A DNA stretch of 64,000 bases from Hippasteria phrygiana (Eukaryota > Echinodermata > Asteroidea > Valvatida > Goniasteridae), in contig JAZGUH010000361.1 in assembly GCA_037893225.1 (NCBI GenBank), positions 1,054,001 to 1,118,000 on the forward strand, read 5' to 3'. Below, piece after piece: positions 31,614 to 44,900 of the stretch; position 1 is the stretch's first letter; each line of letters begins with the position of its first letter. The notes beneath the pieces were generated by a model. The model did not search any database, had not been told where the DNA came from, and saw nothing but the letters and a program-made list of their open reading frames with translations. The translations under genes were made by a program, and so were the position numbers.

Positions 31614-32514
31614 GTTACTACCTAAGAGAACTTTTTAAACCTATTGAAACAGAGAAGAAACTACATACACGGCGGCAGTACAATACCCGAACATGGTTGA
31701 ATGAACACAATTAAGAATCACACCACTGTTATAATCCGTCGCTTCCCATCCACGTGGCTTTATAACTGTAGATTGGAAAATGAGAAGAAACAGAAAATGC
31801 CGAAAATGATCATGTGGACCATAGGCTGCGATCCCAGTGGGGAGGGGGTGACGCGTCCCCCAATATTTTTGGGGAGGGGTCGGCTATGGCAGTGTCCCAC
31901 TCCAATAATTTCTCCCTTGTCATATACATTTTATGGGTCATTGGCTTTTACAAGCACCTAAATACAATCATAAAGATCAGCACACATTTCCAAAAATTTC
32001 CAAGGATACACAACAGACACCGAGTACACATTTTCCGATCGATAACATGTATATATAATTGAATTAATTGTGCCTTCTTCCGAGGGAGCATTGTCAAGGG
32101 ATACAGGTGTGTAATCTCGAACATTCGGGGAAGCGATCCTGGGAACAGAGGATTATGTTCCCACCCTTAACAAATCGTCGGGGGCGTGGGGGGGGGGGAA
32201 ACCCCCTCCCTCACTATACAAAATCGTCGCCCCCAGTCGCCCCCTCCCCCACACTTGTTAATTTCGAAAACGCATAAAATGTATTATTATATAGAAAAAT
32301 ACTGTGAGCGCCCCCAACTGTTATTCCCCACTCTCGCCCCCCCCCCCCCCCCCCCCCCCCCCCATGGAGAGAGCCCTGGCTACGCCACTGCCAAAAATTT
32401 CACTTTGGGGTTTGACGAACCCCCAGTCTCGGGGCAGGCTAATGGATTATTAAATCGTGTTTCACTTGTGCAAGTTTTTACTTTTACGGTTGCCTAAGAA
32501 GACTTATATTTTGT

Positions 32515-32850
32515 CAGGGGCGGATCGGGGGGGGGGGGGGGTGGGGATCACCCCCCTCCCCCCACTGCTGTTGCCAATTTATTATATTTTTTGGCTTGTA
32601 AGGGACTACGCCTAAAGTTGCAAAACAGAAAAGTAAAACCCTGTAAAGGTCTTATTTTGCGTGTACGGGTAAGAACAAAACAAAGAGGCCAAATGGCGCC
32701 AGCGACTTGGAGAAGGTGTGTTCCTCCCCCCCCCCTTCCAATTGTAAAATTGTGTTCGGAGGCGAACAATTTTGGGAGTCATCTTTTTGGGCAAATGTAG
32801 AACAAAAATTTCAGCCCCCCCCCAGGCAAACAATAATGGATCCGCCCCTG
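32515..32850. mobile_element. Miniature element with CAGGGGCGGATC ends
   Basis: Left end CAGGGGCGGATCGGGG and right end, reversed, CAGGGGCGGATCCATT. tttgt is repeated at both flanks, but a full 8-bp duplication is not evident. G and C runs lie just inside the ends, as in the CAGTGGCGTAGC group. Similar end fragments occur near 7108 and 30828. Confidence 0.6.
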
Positions 32851-34191
32851 TTTGTTGATGTCATACAATTATGCCACACGTTGCTAAATATGTTGTTTTG
32901 TTTTCATATATTTAAAAATCATGGAAAGAAAAGTTAATTCAAAAAAAGGGAAAGAAATACATCGAACACTTCGCATCATTTCATTTTGCCCTATGTGCGT
33001 TCAATACGTAATTTTTTTGTTACGCCAGATTTTGTTTTTCTTTTTCGACTGACCTACCTTCCTTCAAGGCAAAACAAATATGAGAATAATAGAAATAAAA
33101 AGGGAATCCCCGGCTATTAGTCAAAATAAAAAATAAATTTTTTTTAAATTCTCTCTGACTTGATTTATCCATTCAATAACTTCCATCCATTTCATCAAAC
33201 ACTTCATCTTAAAAAAAATGCCTTTTGTTATTGGTGAGTAGGCCTACACTTGGCGAAACTGAATGGTCAGTTCTTTACTGTGATATTGTGGCCTAGAAAT
33301 GGGACTGATTGTAGAAATGTTTGTGGAGATCAAGCATTTGTGACTCGTGGATTCCAACTTGGGGGATTCGATCCGTTCACAAAAAAATGACCACTTGAAT
33401 GTGTAGGTCTATTTGGCATAGAGGCGGGGGGGGGGGGCTACATTTAGACCTGGGCCTAGAGTTGGGCCACCTTTTTATATAGGGGTGGTTTGGGAGAGGG
33501 GAGTATAAAAATAAATAAATAATTCGGTTAACTCCAGTAAAATTGAAAAGAAAATGGTGATCCTAGGGGTCTTAATCTTCAATTTGCAGTGAAAAACACA
33601 ATGCCAGTTTACTCCTGAGCGTCACCAGGCGGCGCTCTTTCTGTCTGATTTTGTGTTGGCTGTTCCTTGCTCTATGGTTATTGTAACGGTGCGGTGTGCG
33701 TACGTAGCGCAGTGGAACCTTTTACCATCTTTGGTAATAATAGACAGGTTCCTGTCATTCATTCACGCGTTCACGCATAAAATGCGCGTAGGGAATATGG
33801 GTGCCTGTCCTATTCGTTTTGTGCATAATTTCGGAGAAACTACGAAGGTACAGTACAGTACAGTAGCCTAGCCTAGCCTAGCTAGCCTTAGGCATTATTT
33901 GTAATGTAAATGTTGCTGAATTGTATCCCTGTTTTTCTTGTTCAATATCGCTGATTCCTTTAAGATACTAACATTAGACAGGTTCGGAAACAATAGTACT
34001 ACTAGACTGAAACGAAATGTTGGTTCGGTCCTGGGAATTAGGAATCATCATGGAGGAAGGAACCTTCCTCCATGGGAATCATGAACATTAATCAATCATG
34101 TTCCTAATATTTGTTAAATATGCCTAGGCCTAATAAACCTAAATTTAAGGCTTTTTGACATTCTCAATGGCATGCATTTAATATGGGCGAC
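32851..34191. other. Gene-free stretch upstream of VPS15
   Basis: No gene recognised. The segment at 33600-33850 is moderately CpG-rich and could hold the VPS15 promoter or first non-coding exon, but nothing in the sequence proves it. Confidence 0.3.
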
Positions 34192-35369
34192 TGTGTAGTG
34201 TAGGGCCCTGTTCCCTTTAACCAGTTCACGCCGGGATTATTTTGACATTCACAGGACCCAGGCGCAGGATTATTTTTCACGAACCTCGATGCCAGCCGGG
34301 TTCAGGTGGAATCAGGCCGTATAAATCTGCGGGTAGCACATAATATTGCCGGCTTCACTCGCTGCGAGCGGGTCGCTGATACTAAGTGATAGTGATACTG
34401 ATAGCCCCACTAGTGTGGCTGGCAGATTTTGACCCCCTGGCGGATTTTGACATCGGGCTGATCCTTAGCCACACGTCCTGCCCATATGTTTGTGTGGTGA
34501 GAATTTCAAAAATTCGTGCAATGGGGTAGCGCTATCTGGACAGCGTTTTTAACGGTCTGGATATGTTCTCTGTCATCTTAGCTATCCCAAACTGCTAACG
34601 GCTAAGTCATCTTACTCAGCATTTATTTTTATTGAACTATAGCCTTGCGTGCAAACAATTTCAACTGGTGTCGGCCATTTTTAAATGACGTCACTGGGTT
34701 CCAAACGGCTTTCCGACGACTGTTTTATGAGAGCACAGCAAGCTTTCACGATTTCGCGCGAGATGTTCCACTGCAATCGTGATAAGTGCTCTCATCAAAC
34801 AGCCATCAGTGACGTCATTTTAAAATGGCCGACACCAGTTGAAATCGTTTGCACGCAAGACTATGGAGTCCAAGTTTAATGTCCAATATTTCAGAAAATG
34901 GTGAGTAAGCCGTTAGCAGTTTGGGATAGCTAAGATGACAGAGAACACATCCAGACCGTTAAAAATGCTGTTCAGATAGCACTACCCCACCGCACGAATT
35001 TTTGAAATTCTCACCACACAAACATATGGGCAGGACGTGTGGCTAAGGATCAGCCCACACTAGTGGGGCTAGGTCGTTGACAGCTATTTCCGGCCTCGCT
35101 CGAGTGCTTGTTTATCAGTCATCCATTCTGAATACCGCAAAACCTTTGCGTGTATACACGTCATCCGACGCGAACTGGTTAAGGGAACAAAAATCCACTT
35201 TTAGGTTATTGGAATTGCCAAACTAGTTAGCGACATTACAACCTAACAACAGGTATGCTGTAGATAAAGGGCAGGGTTTTAGTTTGGCTAGTTAACTAGT
35301 TTGGCAATTCCAATAACCTAAAAAGAAGATTTTTGTTCTCTTATAGGAAACGGGGCCCTACACTACACA
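34192..35369. mobile_element. Three-level nest of inverted-repeat elements just upstream of VPS15
   Basis: The outer element has ends tgtgtagtgtagggccc on both sides (34192 and, reversed, 35369) and a second inner inverted repeat (35183-35340, gggaacaaaaatccac...). Within it lies a TTAA-bounded element (34221-35178), and within that a foldback (34403-35070, agccccactagtgtgg ends). No gene. Confidence 0.75.
34221..35178. mobile_element. TTAA-bounded element, CCAGTTCGCG family (copy 1, 958 bp)
   Basis: Left end TTAA + CCAGTTCACGCCGGGATT; right end gacgcgaactgg + TTAA. Same ends as the copies at 42945-43351 and 63155-63571. The interior is largely occupied by a foldback at 34403-35070 with arms of about 300 bp (gatccttagccacacgtcc on both sides). 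Confidence 0.78.
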
Positions 35370-35787
35370 ATTGCTGATATTATTCTAAATATCTGTCATG
35401 AGTTGAGAGATACTCTTTTCACATATCTTTGCATGGAACATAAGGAAAATAATAACCAGAAAAATTAATTTTTAATGGCAATAAAAATAAGGAAATAATT
35501 GGGGAATCTCTCTCCGGGTACCAGTTACTAATGAAATTAGAAAGCTATTATTACCCAGTCAGAAGAGGATTTTACAACCATGACAACCAACATGTGACCA
35601 ATCACGTCCGTTCTAATGTGCTTGCCCTTCTAATGGCTTGGGACGGTTTCCATGATGCTTTGAGAATGTCAAAAGGTTTATTAATTAAAGTTTATCTTAT
35701 TCTTACAATGACACTAGCAAATTATCATCTAAACTCCGTTTGATTCTCAGTTTGCAGGTGTGGTCTGCCAGCAGGTAGCAATGCATC

Positions 35788-35924
35788 ATGGGAAATCAGC
35801 TGACCGGTATAGCGCCCTCGCAGATTTTTCCCGTTGAGCACTATTTGACAGACGTCACCGACTATGAGTTTGACACCAGCCTAGGGAGTACTCGCTTCTT
35901 CAAAGTGGCACGGGCTAAATACAA
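35788..35924 (+). CDS. PIK3R4: VPS15 coding exon 1
   Basis: Residues 1-45 plus two bases. The start ATG is fixed by the conserved MGNQL myristoylation signal. The end of the exon reads [14 protein letters not shown], the nucleotide-loop region, which in this family lacks a normal glycine-rich loop. The donor is gtaggt. A 5'-UTR splice acceptor (tttgcag at about 35751-35757) is possible upstream, but no promoter or non-coding first exon could be fixed. Confidence 0.95.
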
Positions 35925-38900
35925 GTAGGTCTAGGTTGTGTTGTACTTTTGGGTCATTCCGTGTCGAATTACCCCCGAAAAAATCGAATTTTAAACCCGA
36001 CCCTCTTAAATTGGGTATTGTATGGGGTAATTGAGGCTGAAAAAGCTTAAATTTCAAGATTTAGCCCCATCGGACAAACGTTTTCGCATTACAGCATACC
36101 ATGTAAAAAATGTTTTAGCCAAAATGGGCTCACCCGCCAATTTTCAAATGACCACATCTCTCTAATCAGTAGACCAAATCTGTTGATATTGGTGTCTTTG
36201 GAAAAGTGATAGCATAAGCAATTCAAGTTTGTCATTCTTTTTTATGTAGGAGCAATTGTGGCATCCTCAAGGGAAATCGGACATAAGTCGCATGGCAATT
36301 AATATGAAAATCATCAAAACATCATGATTAAAGCATATTTAATTCAAAATACCTGGGTTGCTTTTGTGTTGAGACCATTAAATGTGTACAATTTGACATT
36401 TTAGTCTGGCGTACATACATTGTATTATTTTCCATTCTCAATGCTGAATTTACGGCTCTATTCGAAAACCAAAATATCATTAACCGTAATTTTTTTCACC
36501 ATTAGGCATTACAAAGCATAGAATGGAACTCCCAATTTTCAAAATTTCTAACTTATGTCTGATTTCGCTTGCTGGTGCCACAATTTGAGGTTTGATGACC
36601 TATTGACCTTGAATTTTACATTGTGGATCATGTGACCTTGAGATGAACATAGGTGAAAATTATACCGCAACATGTTTTCTACATAATATAACAAATTACA
36701 GACTGTATATGCTTTCTAGCTCTAATCAAAATTGGCATACTTGATGCCAAAATGTGATATCCGTATGCAATTTACCATAAATCAACAATATACATAAATT
36801 TGGGATTGGTACATGTATTAATAAATTGTTAATTTACATACGTGTATCATAAGCACCCAATAAGTGTAGCAGGTTAACTTTACGCAGTATCCTTAGCCAC
36901 ACATCCAACCATTGGTAAAGCCTATGATGCATCAGCTGTGTATGGAGTCAAATTGTTTGACTAAAGCCATGTCCGCATTGGACTTTTTTTGGTAAAACCT
37001 ACGGAGACTGGTTTTACCCTCCGCAGCAGTGTGTTTTACAGGCCCAAAGCGAGTAGCTTAAGAGTTACGTGGTAGGTTTTACGTCGCTGAAAAGTCCAGT
37101 GCGGACAGACACGGTAAAGTTAAACCTACATTTTGATCACGTGCCGTCTGCAGATCAATGCATGCCTCTACGATTTTGTGAGCTTACGGGACGCGCGCTT
37201 AGCCCCTTGCATTTTGTACTATAGCTGTAATTCTGACTGAATGCACGCACGATGACGTGAAACTTTTGTTAACTTTAGTGAATGCTGAGCCGCATTTCTG
37301 CCTTTTTCTGCTATTTTTGGATCTACATGATGGGGGATATCCTAGAAATAATCATGAGTTTGATTATACACAATTAAATGCGTGTAAATTTAGCGCGATC
37401 TACAAAACCACAGAGGACATGTCACTGCATAGTTTATCTGGCCAAGGACTTTCCGCGAGCCGTGTTATCCAAGTGCGGACGCACGGAAGAATAACCACAG
37501 TGGAATGTTAACAATCACGTACGGTAACTTTTGACAATAGTTAGTCTAATGCGAACGCGGCTTAAATATCTCCAAGGAGCATCACAAGTGAATGTGGCCA
37601 TTGGAGTTGAGGTGTGTGTGCCACAAAGCATGAGGCCAAAATGGACTGAAACTGCTCTGTAACCCTCCCTCTCTCAGTGCCAAAATGGAGCCAACTACCC
37701 TATCTATCAAAACCTATCGAGTGACAGGTTGAGACACAAAAGCTGTGGGAGAGGAGAAGATTTGGTTTTTTGATAGGTTGTGATAGTTATAATAGTAGGA
37801 GGGATGTGAGTTTTCTAATGCACATGTTTCACACATGGGTGGATGTGTGGCTAAGGATACAGCGCAGCGAGAGCGAGTTTCCAGTGCATGGTCCTATGCT
37901 ACTGTCCGTAACAGTACGACGGTGCTCCGCAGGGTTTTTAAACCAGTTTTTGTTTCTGCAGAGAGGGCCTTTCAGTGGTCAAGGTCTTTGCCATTCACGA
38001 TCCATCGCTGCCTCTGAAATTCTACAAGGATCAGTTGGAGGAGATCAAGCGTCGACTCGGCAGTTGCTCCAACTGCCTGCCATTCCTCCGGAGTACGGTA
38101 AGATTTCGGGATTACAGCCAGATTTGATGTGTGCAATTTGAACCCTGACCCTGCTAAATCCAACAAAATCCAACAATGATAAAAAGCTGTTGTAGTTTGT
38201 TGGTTTTAGCAGTCAACACAAACTACATGGTGTGTTGGATTAGGGGATATTGTTGTATTCAGCAGGGTAGCAGCTAAATATACCTGTTGGAATTGTCGTA
38301 TTTATCAGGGTGGAAGCTAAATATACCTGTTGGATTTTGTCTTATTTAGGAAAGCGGAAGGAGACATCTAGTAACATAGATTGATTTTGTTGGATTTGGC
38401 AAGGCTCATGCCAACCGATACATGTTGTATTTTGTTGGATTCAGCAGGGTAGCTGCAAAATGCCAAGGCTATGTATTCTTTGTGTCTTTATCTATAGGAA
38501 GGATGGTTAAGAAATTCCACACACCACCATGGATGAAAACAAACTAAGAAAAAACACTCAAAACTAACGTGTGTCATAGTTATGGACTGTTTTCATCCGT
38601 TAATGGAGTTTGTATAATGCGTGCGTATTTCGCGTACGCGTATTCATATCGGCATACGAGTACAAGCGAAATCGTGGTTTGTCTTTATATTCCATATCTA
38701 TGGGTTTATTAAAATCACGCGTGCGAACTGCGTGCACACAGCATGGATACGCGTACGCTGGCACTACCGACAGTACGTATACGAACTCCGCGTTGACATT
38801 AACGGATGGAAACAGTCTACAACTTAACGTTAGTTTTTAGTGGATTTTCCTGGATTTTATCATCTATCACGGTGTGTGAAATTTCTTAACCCGCCCTTCT

Positions 38901-41900
38901 CATAGATAAAGACACACAGAATTAATAGACGGTAAATTGGCTTCATCAACAAGGTAAAATTATTGAAAGTATTGATTATATAATTTTTCACCCTGTTTTG
39001 AGTACACATGTACTTCATATCTTGGACTCCATCCGCAACGTGTAGTGCATTGAGGGAGACAGAATCCACTTGGGCTACCCTTACACATGCTTTGTTTGTG
39101 CATAATGTGAAAAGGCTATCACACTGAAAAACCGGTACTTATGCCCCCCCCCCCCCCCATGTTTTCTAAATGCTTTTGGATACCCACCTCACTATCCCCC
39201 CCCCCCCCCCCCCCCTCCCATCAAACATCCTGCACCATGCTGGAACACCGCCTCCACCAGATACACAAGTGCGCGCGCATGACCATCTTTGTCAAAATAA
39301 GTCACACTGGAAGACACTGGACTTCCTCAATTGATAAAAGAGCCAGTGAGAACCTTCAATTTGTTTTGGCTCAGTTCTTGATATGATAATTCCGTCTTAA
39401 ATTGATGTAGGAGTTCTGAAACTTGTCCTCTTTCAAATGAGTTCAATTCAATCAAAACATTATCCCATTAGGAAATTTTTTTTCACCCTTTACTTTAACC
39501 CCTTGCGTACGAATGACGCCATATGGTGCCAAAAAAACCCAGTGCCACCAGGCCGGATGACGCCATTTGCCGCTATTTGTGCAGTTTCAATCCATTGTTG
39601 GATCATTGTGTATGTTACGATTGACTGCACAAGCACATTGTGTCCGCTTCGCTTGGCTGCCAGAGCCGGCACGACACCCCGGTGCCTCCTGTAAGTAACG
39701 GTACTCAAGGGGTTAAAAATCAAACAAACAAACAAACAAACAAACAATACAAATTTCACATTAACCCCTTGGGCACGGTATTTTACGGGAGACGTCGGGG
39801 TGTTGCAACGGTTCTGGCAGCCAAATCGAACCGCTACAATGTGTTTGTGCAGTCAAGTATGACATAAACAATAATCCAACAATGGATTGAAACTGCACAA
39901 ACGGCGGCCGATGGCGTCATCCAGCCTGGTGGCACTTTTTGTTTTGACGCCATATGGCGACATCTGTACGCATGGGGTTAACAAATTATTTTCAAGAAAA
40001 ACAAAGTGCAAATCGCCTTATTGAGGTAAACAAGTATGAGTTGGTGAACCGATGCTTCCACGTAAAGTCTTATTCCTAAAAACCGTTTTGGTAAAAAGAA
40101 ATCACTTTTAAATCATTGCTATATTATTGACAAGTTTAGTTGAACCATAGAAGTTAGACACAAATGGATGTTGCACCAGTGGCTGCAATACGTCAAACCC
40201 AAACTTTCAAGAGTCAAAATTTCAGAAAACCACATTTTCAAGGGGTATTCTTGCCAGATGTTTGTCGTATTCTACTGTTGAAGATATTTTCAGTGATCTG
40301 CTTTTTGTAGCCTAGTATGGTACATTCAAGTCACTGCACCCCTTTAACCCTTTTCCTTGCCAATGTCGAGTTTACTCGACAAGCCACAGCATCCCTGTTC
40401 CTTATTACCAATGTCGAGTTTACTCGACAAGGAAACCACACACCAGAGTATCCAAACAACAAATATATTCACCATGTTTCAACGAACTGTAGCGCTTGTG
40501 TTTTTCGCTGTCCATACATGATCTTTATACCAACAGAAAGAGCTTGTTCGAATCTTTCCAATGGTGCTATCAAATTCATGTGTCACCAATATTTTGAGAA
40601 AACTGTATCCGAAGTTTCCCGGTACAGTTATGTGCAGTGCCATTTGTTCATGTGACAAACAACTTTCCTGTTTGATAAAGTGGACCAGAAGAGAAAAACG
40701 GTCATAACTTTGTAATATGAATTTCATTTTTACACCATATGAAAGAGACATTTTCATGGAACAAACTTTGCACACAACATTTTCCTTTCCAATAAATTCT
40801 TGAGGGTGAAATCTTTGGTTGAAATGCAACCATTCAACAAGCAGTCAGCTGCTTTTTCTGCGTAAGTGGTTTTATGCTTGACTGAACAAAGAATGTGGTA
40901 CTTGGGGAAGATATTAAAAAGCCAATAAACAAATATGCAAATAGTATGCGCCCAGAGATTTTATCATTTAGCCTGATTGTGATTTTCAGTTATCGGATAA
41001 AGCGGCTTTGTTGTTCCGTGAGTACATCCGCAACAACCTCTACGATCGCATCAGTACCAGACCGTTCCTCAACACTGTCGAGAAGAAATGGATAGCCTTT
41101 CAGCTATTGTGTGCTATCAACCAGGCCCATCGTGCCAAGGTAGATTAACTGCAAGGCCTTAACCGCCCCCACCCATTAAGAAAATGCAAACATTAAAGGT
41201 AATATACAACATTTGCAAACATCAAAAACAAAACGTAAGTATTATGAACAGTGTTGTAGTCAAGACCATCACAAGACCACACAAGACCCTGCAAGACTAG
41301 CACAAGACCAGCACAAGACCTTAAGTCTTAATTCAAGTCTGAAGGGCCGGTCACACTGGCCACGATAACGAAGACGATAACGAAAACGGTGAGAATAAAC
41401 GGCATTGACTGGTGGAATTGTCGCGCGTGTAATACGCGTGTGTTCCATCCACCAATGGGGAGCGTTTATTCGCATCATTTTAGTTTCCGTTATCGTTATC
41501 GTGGCCAGTGTGACCGGCCCTTTTAAGCTATTCAAATGAACTGTAATAAAAGCATTCCTTTGTCATTGTTTATGCCTGTTATTTGTGCCTGTTATAAGCT
41601 GGTCTTGTGAAAGGTCTTGTGCATGGTCTTGTGCCTGGTCTTGAAATAGTCTCGACTACAACACTGATTATGAAATACCTTACTTGACTGTAAGTAAATA
41701 ATCTTGAAATCATGGCTCCTGGCGTGCTGTCATTTTCAAGAAAAATTGAATTTTTGTATCAATTTCCAGCAATGGTCGGCCAAACATCATTGGAAAAACT
41801 GACTTTTTCTTTTTCAAATACTGCCCCAATTTACCAACTATAGGTAGTCGAAAATGAAAATCAGGGTACATGAAAGAAACAAAAAAGATTAACGTTTGTA

Positions 41901-44900
41901 AAACGAAAATGCAATTTACACCCCACACTGTACATACTTGCATCTTGTTGCATTCATGTACATGTAATGTATATACTTTCGAAGGTGAGGAGAAAGAAAA
42001 TACGAAGGAATCTTTCTTGTCCTCAGGAGTCGATCTTTTGTTGAAATCGGTCCTCGGACATTAAAATACGTGCTTTGTCTATAGGAGTTTTTTCTATTTT
42101 TTTTATAAATAAATGAACAATAGAAAACACAAAGCATTGTCATCAGTAGTATAGGAAAACATGACAATGTGCACTTCGTGTGTATTAGTATCATCGTGCA
42201 GACCCATACAAACAATATGAACAGCAATTTCCAAGATTTTTGGGATTGGCTTTGTTTAAAGGCAGTGTACATGATTGGTCATTGTTGCAATTTTCAGAAA
42301 TGGGCAGATTTGGGGGTTAGTATTTTATAGGAAATATCGTTCCACTGACCTGTTCAAAGTTTTGCGTTGTTGGATGGCGGAAAAAAACGAGAGGTAAACG
42401 GCGCTCGTTTTCAACCGTCGGGCGGATGATAGCCTTTAGTCAAGGCGCGCGTGGCTATCTGGGCGCGTGACACACCACAGATATATGCCGTTGGCGCCAT
42501 CATGTCTGGGGCGCGCTACTTATCCGGGTAGCCACACTGGAAATCGTTGGAAAACGATATATATATTTCTACTTTTCTTGACAACGACAGCACACCTGGT
42601 GCCATCATTTCACAGGATGATTGAGACTACTATTAACTTACAGTCTAGTAATGTATTTCGTAATAATTCAGTAAAAAAAATTGGAGGATTACCAATCGTG
42701 TACACTACCTTTAACGGGTACCCTGGTACCCGTGTTTTTCTTAATCAGGGTGCCAAATTCCTTGGTCAATAAAAACACTTGGAGGCTTGCATTGCTCATT
42801 TTGGCCATGTCTGAGATTGGGAACCTGTGTAAGGTGAATTTTTTTTTAGACTGATCAATGCTGGAGTGATTAAAACTGTTGCAAAACTGAGCTGCAAAAT
42901 GTATTATACATGTGCAATGTATGTACACGATGGGAGTGTTTTAACCAGTTCGCGTTTGAGGACGAGTTAACACGAGTTATACACGGGCACGACTGACGGG
43001 TTAAAACATCAAGCTTGCCTCGACTCACCTCCGGATGACGTCTCAACACGCTAATCCCTCATTTGTTTTGTACACACACACAAAGTCCGAGAAGTCTGTG
43101 GAGGCGGACCGTGTGTTGAACTTGAACTTGGCTGCTGTGCACGGCCTGTTCTACAATTTACGCTCCGGTGGGCGCACCCGGAGTATTGAAATATATGAGG
43201 TTTCGGCAAGAAATATCGTACAAATACTTTTGAAATGACTCTTGCGAATCAGTATTTGTGGCGTTTGGCTGTATATCAGAAGTTAGCTGCTATATTTGGA
43301 TTTTTTTCAAAAACCTAAATTTTCGGCAAAAATCATCCCGGCGCGAACTGGTTAAGAAGAATAACTCCTCTGGTAATATTGTACAATGGATATATTTGAG
43401 TCTACTATAAAGCAAAGTTATTTGTGGACATCTGAATTTCTTTCTTAAGTTTTGTTGCAAATGGAAAGGAAACTCAAAAGCAGTGCTCAACAGATGCCGT
43501 ACATGGATATATTTAAAATTTGCCATTATCGTTTCGTCCTCTTAGGCTGCCTTTTCGTTTTTGTCAGATGACTGTTGTTTTTGTTAATTTGATTAAGTAA
43601 CCAACGAACGTGGTTTGCCTTGTGAGGCTTTGGAAACCCAATACTTGCCTATGTAGTTGATGCTCATACAAGTCAGTCCGATCCTCGACATTTTATTTTG
43701 CTGTCTCGTAGGTTTGCCACGGTGACATCAAGAGCGAGAATGTGATGGTAACCGGCTGGAACTGGGTCCTCCTGACGGACTTTGCCAGCTTCAAGCCTAC
43801 CTTCCTGCCAGCTGTGAGTACAGGGTTATACATGGAGATACTTACAGCAGAAAGTATTGCTTAGCATTAGGGTCTAAAAGTGACATTTTTTGGTGTCCCT
43901 GTTACACCTGACCTGTGTAATTTCCCATCAAGTAACATTAAATTGACTTCACATTTGTTTGGCAGGTACTATGCTTTACATAATCACTCTTGGAGATAGA
44001 AGGCATTAACCCTCCCTCTCTCAGTGCCAAAATGGAGCCAACTACCCTACCTATCAAAACCAAGTGACAGGTTAACACACAAGCTGTTGGAGAGGGAAGG
44101 GCTTAGGTTTTTTGATAGGTTATGATACTTAAAACAGTAGGAGGGTTAAAGAATGTGTCCTGAATTGCAAAATCTTATACATGTCAGTATGTAACAGGGG
44201 CACTAAAAATGTTACACTTTTGCACCCCAAATTTATAGAATGACCCATGTGAACATGCTAAAGCAAAAATGCCAGAAGGCCATGAGGGAGTTTAACCCTA
44301 ACCCCCTAATGGTTCCCCAGGATTACCCTGCTAAATCTGCTAAATCCAACAGGGCCAACGGTGCCTCATGAGTTTCTTGCTCAATCCAACGCAATCCAAC
44401 GCAGTCCAACACAGTCCAACATGCCAAGTTGCTGGGTACCTAAACATACAAAATGACTTACCTGCTAAATGATAAACCAACTTAATACAACTGTGTCTGA
44501 TTTTTCCGTTGTCTGCTGAATCCAACAGGATTGTAACACTATGAGTTAGCTGCTCAATCCAAAATGGTCCAACGGAAATATCAAATAGTTGGATCCTATT
44601 GGATTCAGCAGGGTCAGGGTTAATTAAAAAAATATATGCTTGCATTGTAAGAGAAACATACTATTTACATGTCATAAAAACAATTTGCTTTCAAGCTTCA
44701 AGCAACACCAAACATTACTTTCGTATACATACATGTAGCCCACGTGCCCTTTGTTCACATAAACCGCCATGGGTGGCATGGGTGGCTTGTGCGTAAAGCG
44801 CTCGCCTCTCACCAATGTGGCCCGGGTTCGATTCCCGGCTCGGACCATATGTGGGTAGAGTTGTGCGTTAGTTCTCTCCTGTGTCACGAGGGTTTTTCTC

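Noticed and set aside
39141..39386. Proline-rich small protein frame
   Set aside because: Driven by two C-runs; no conserved features.
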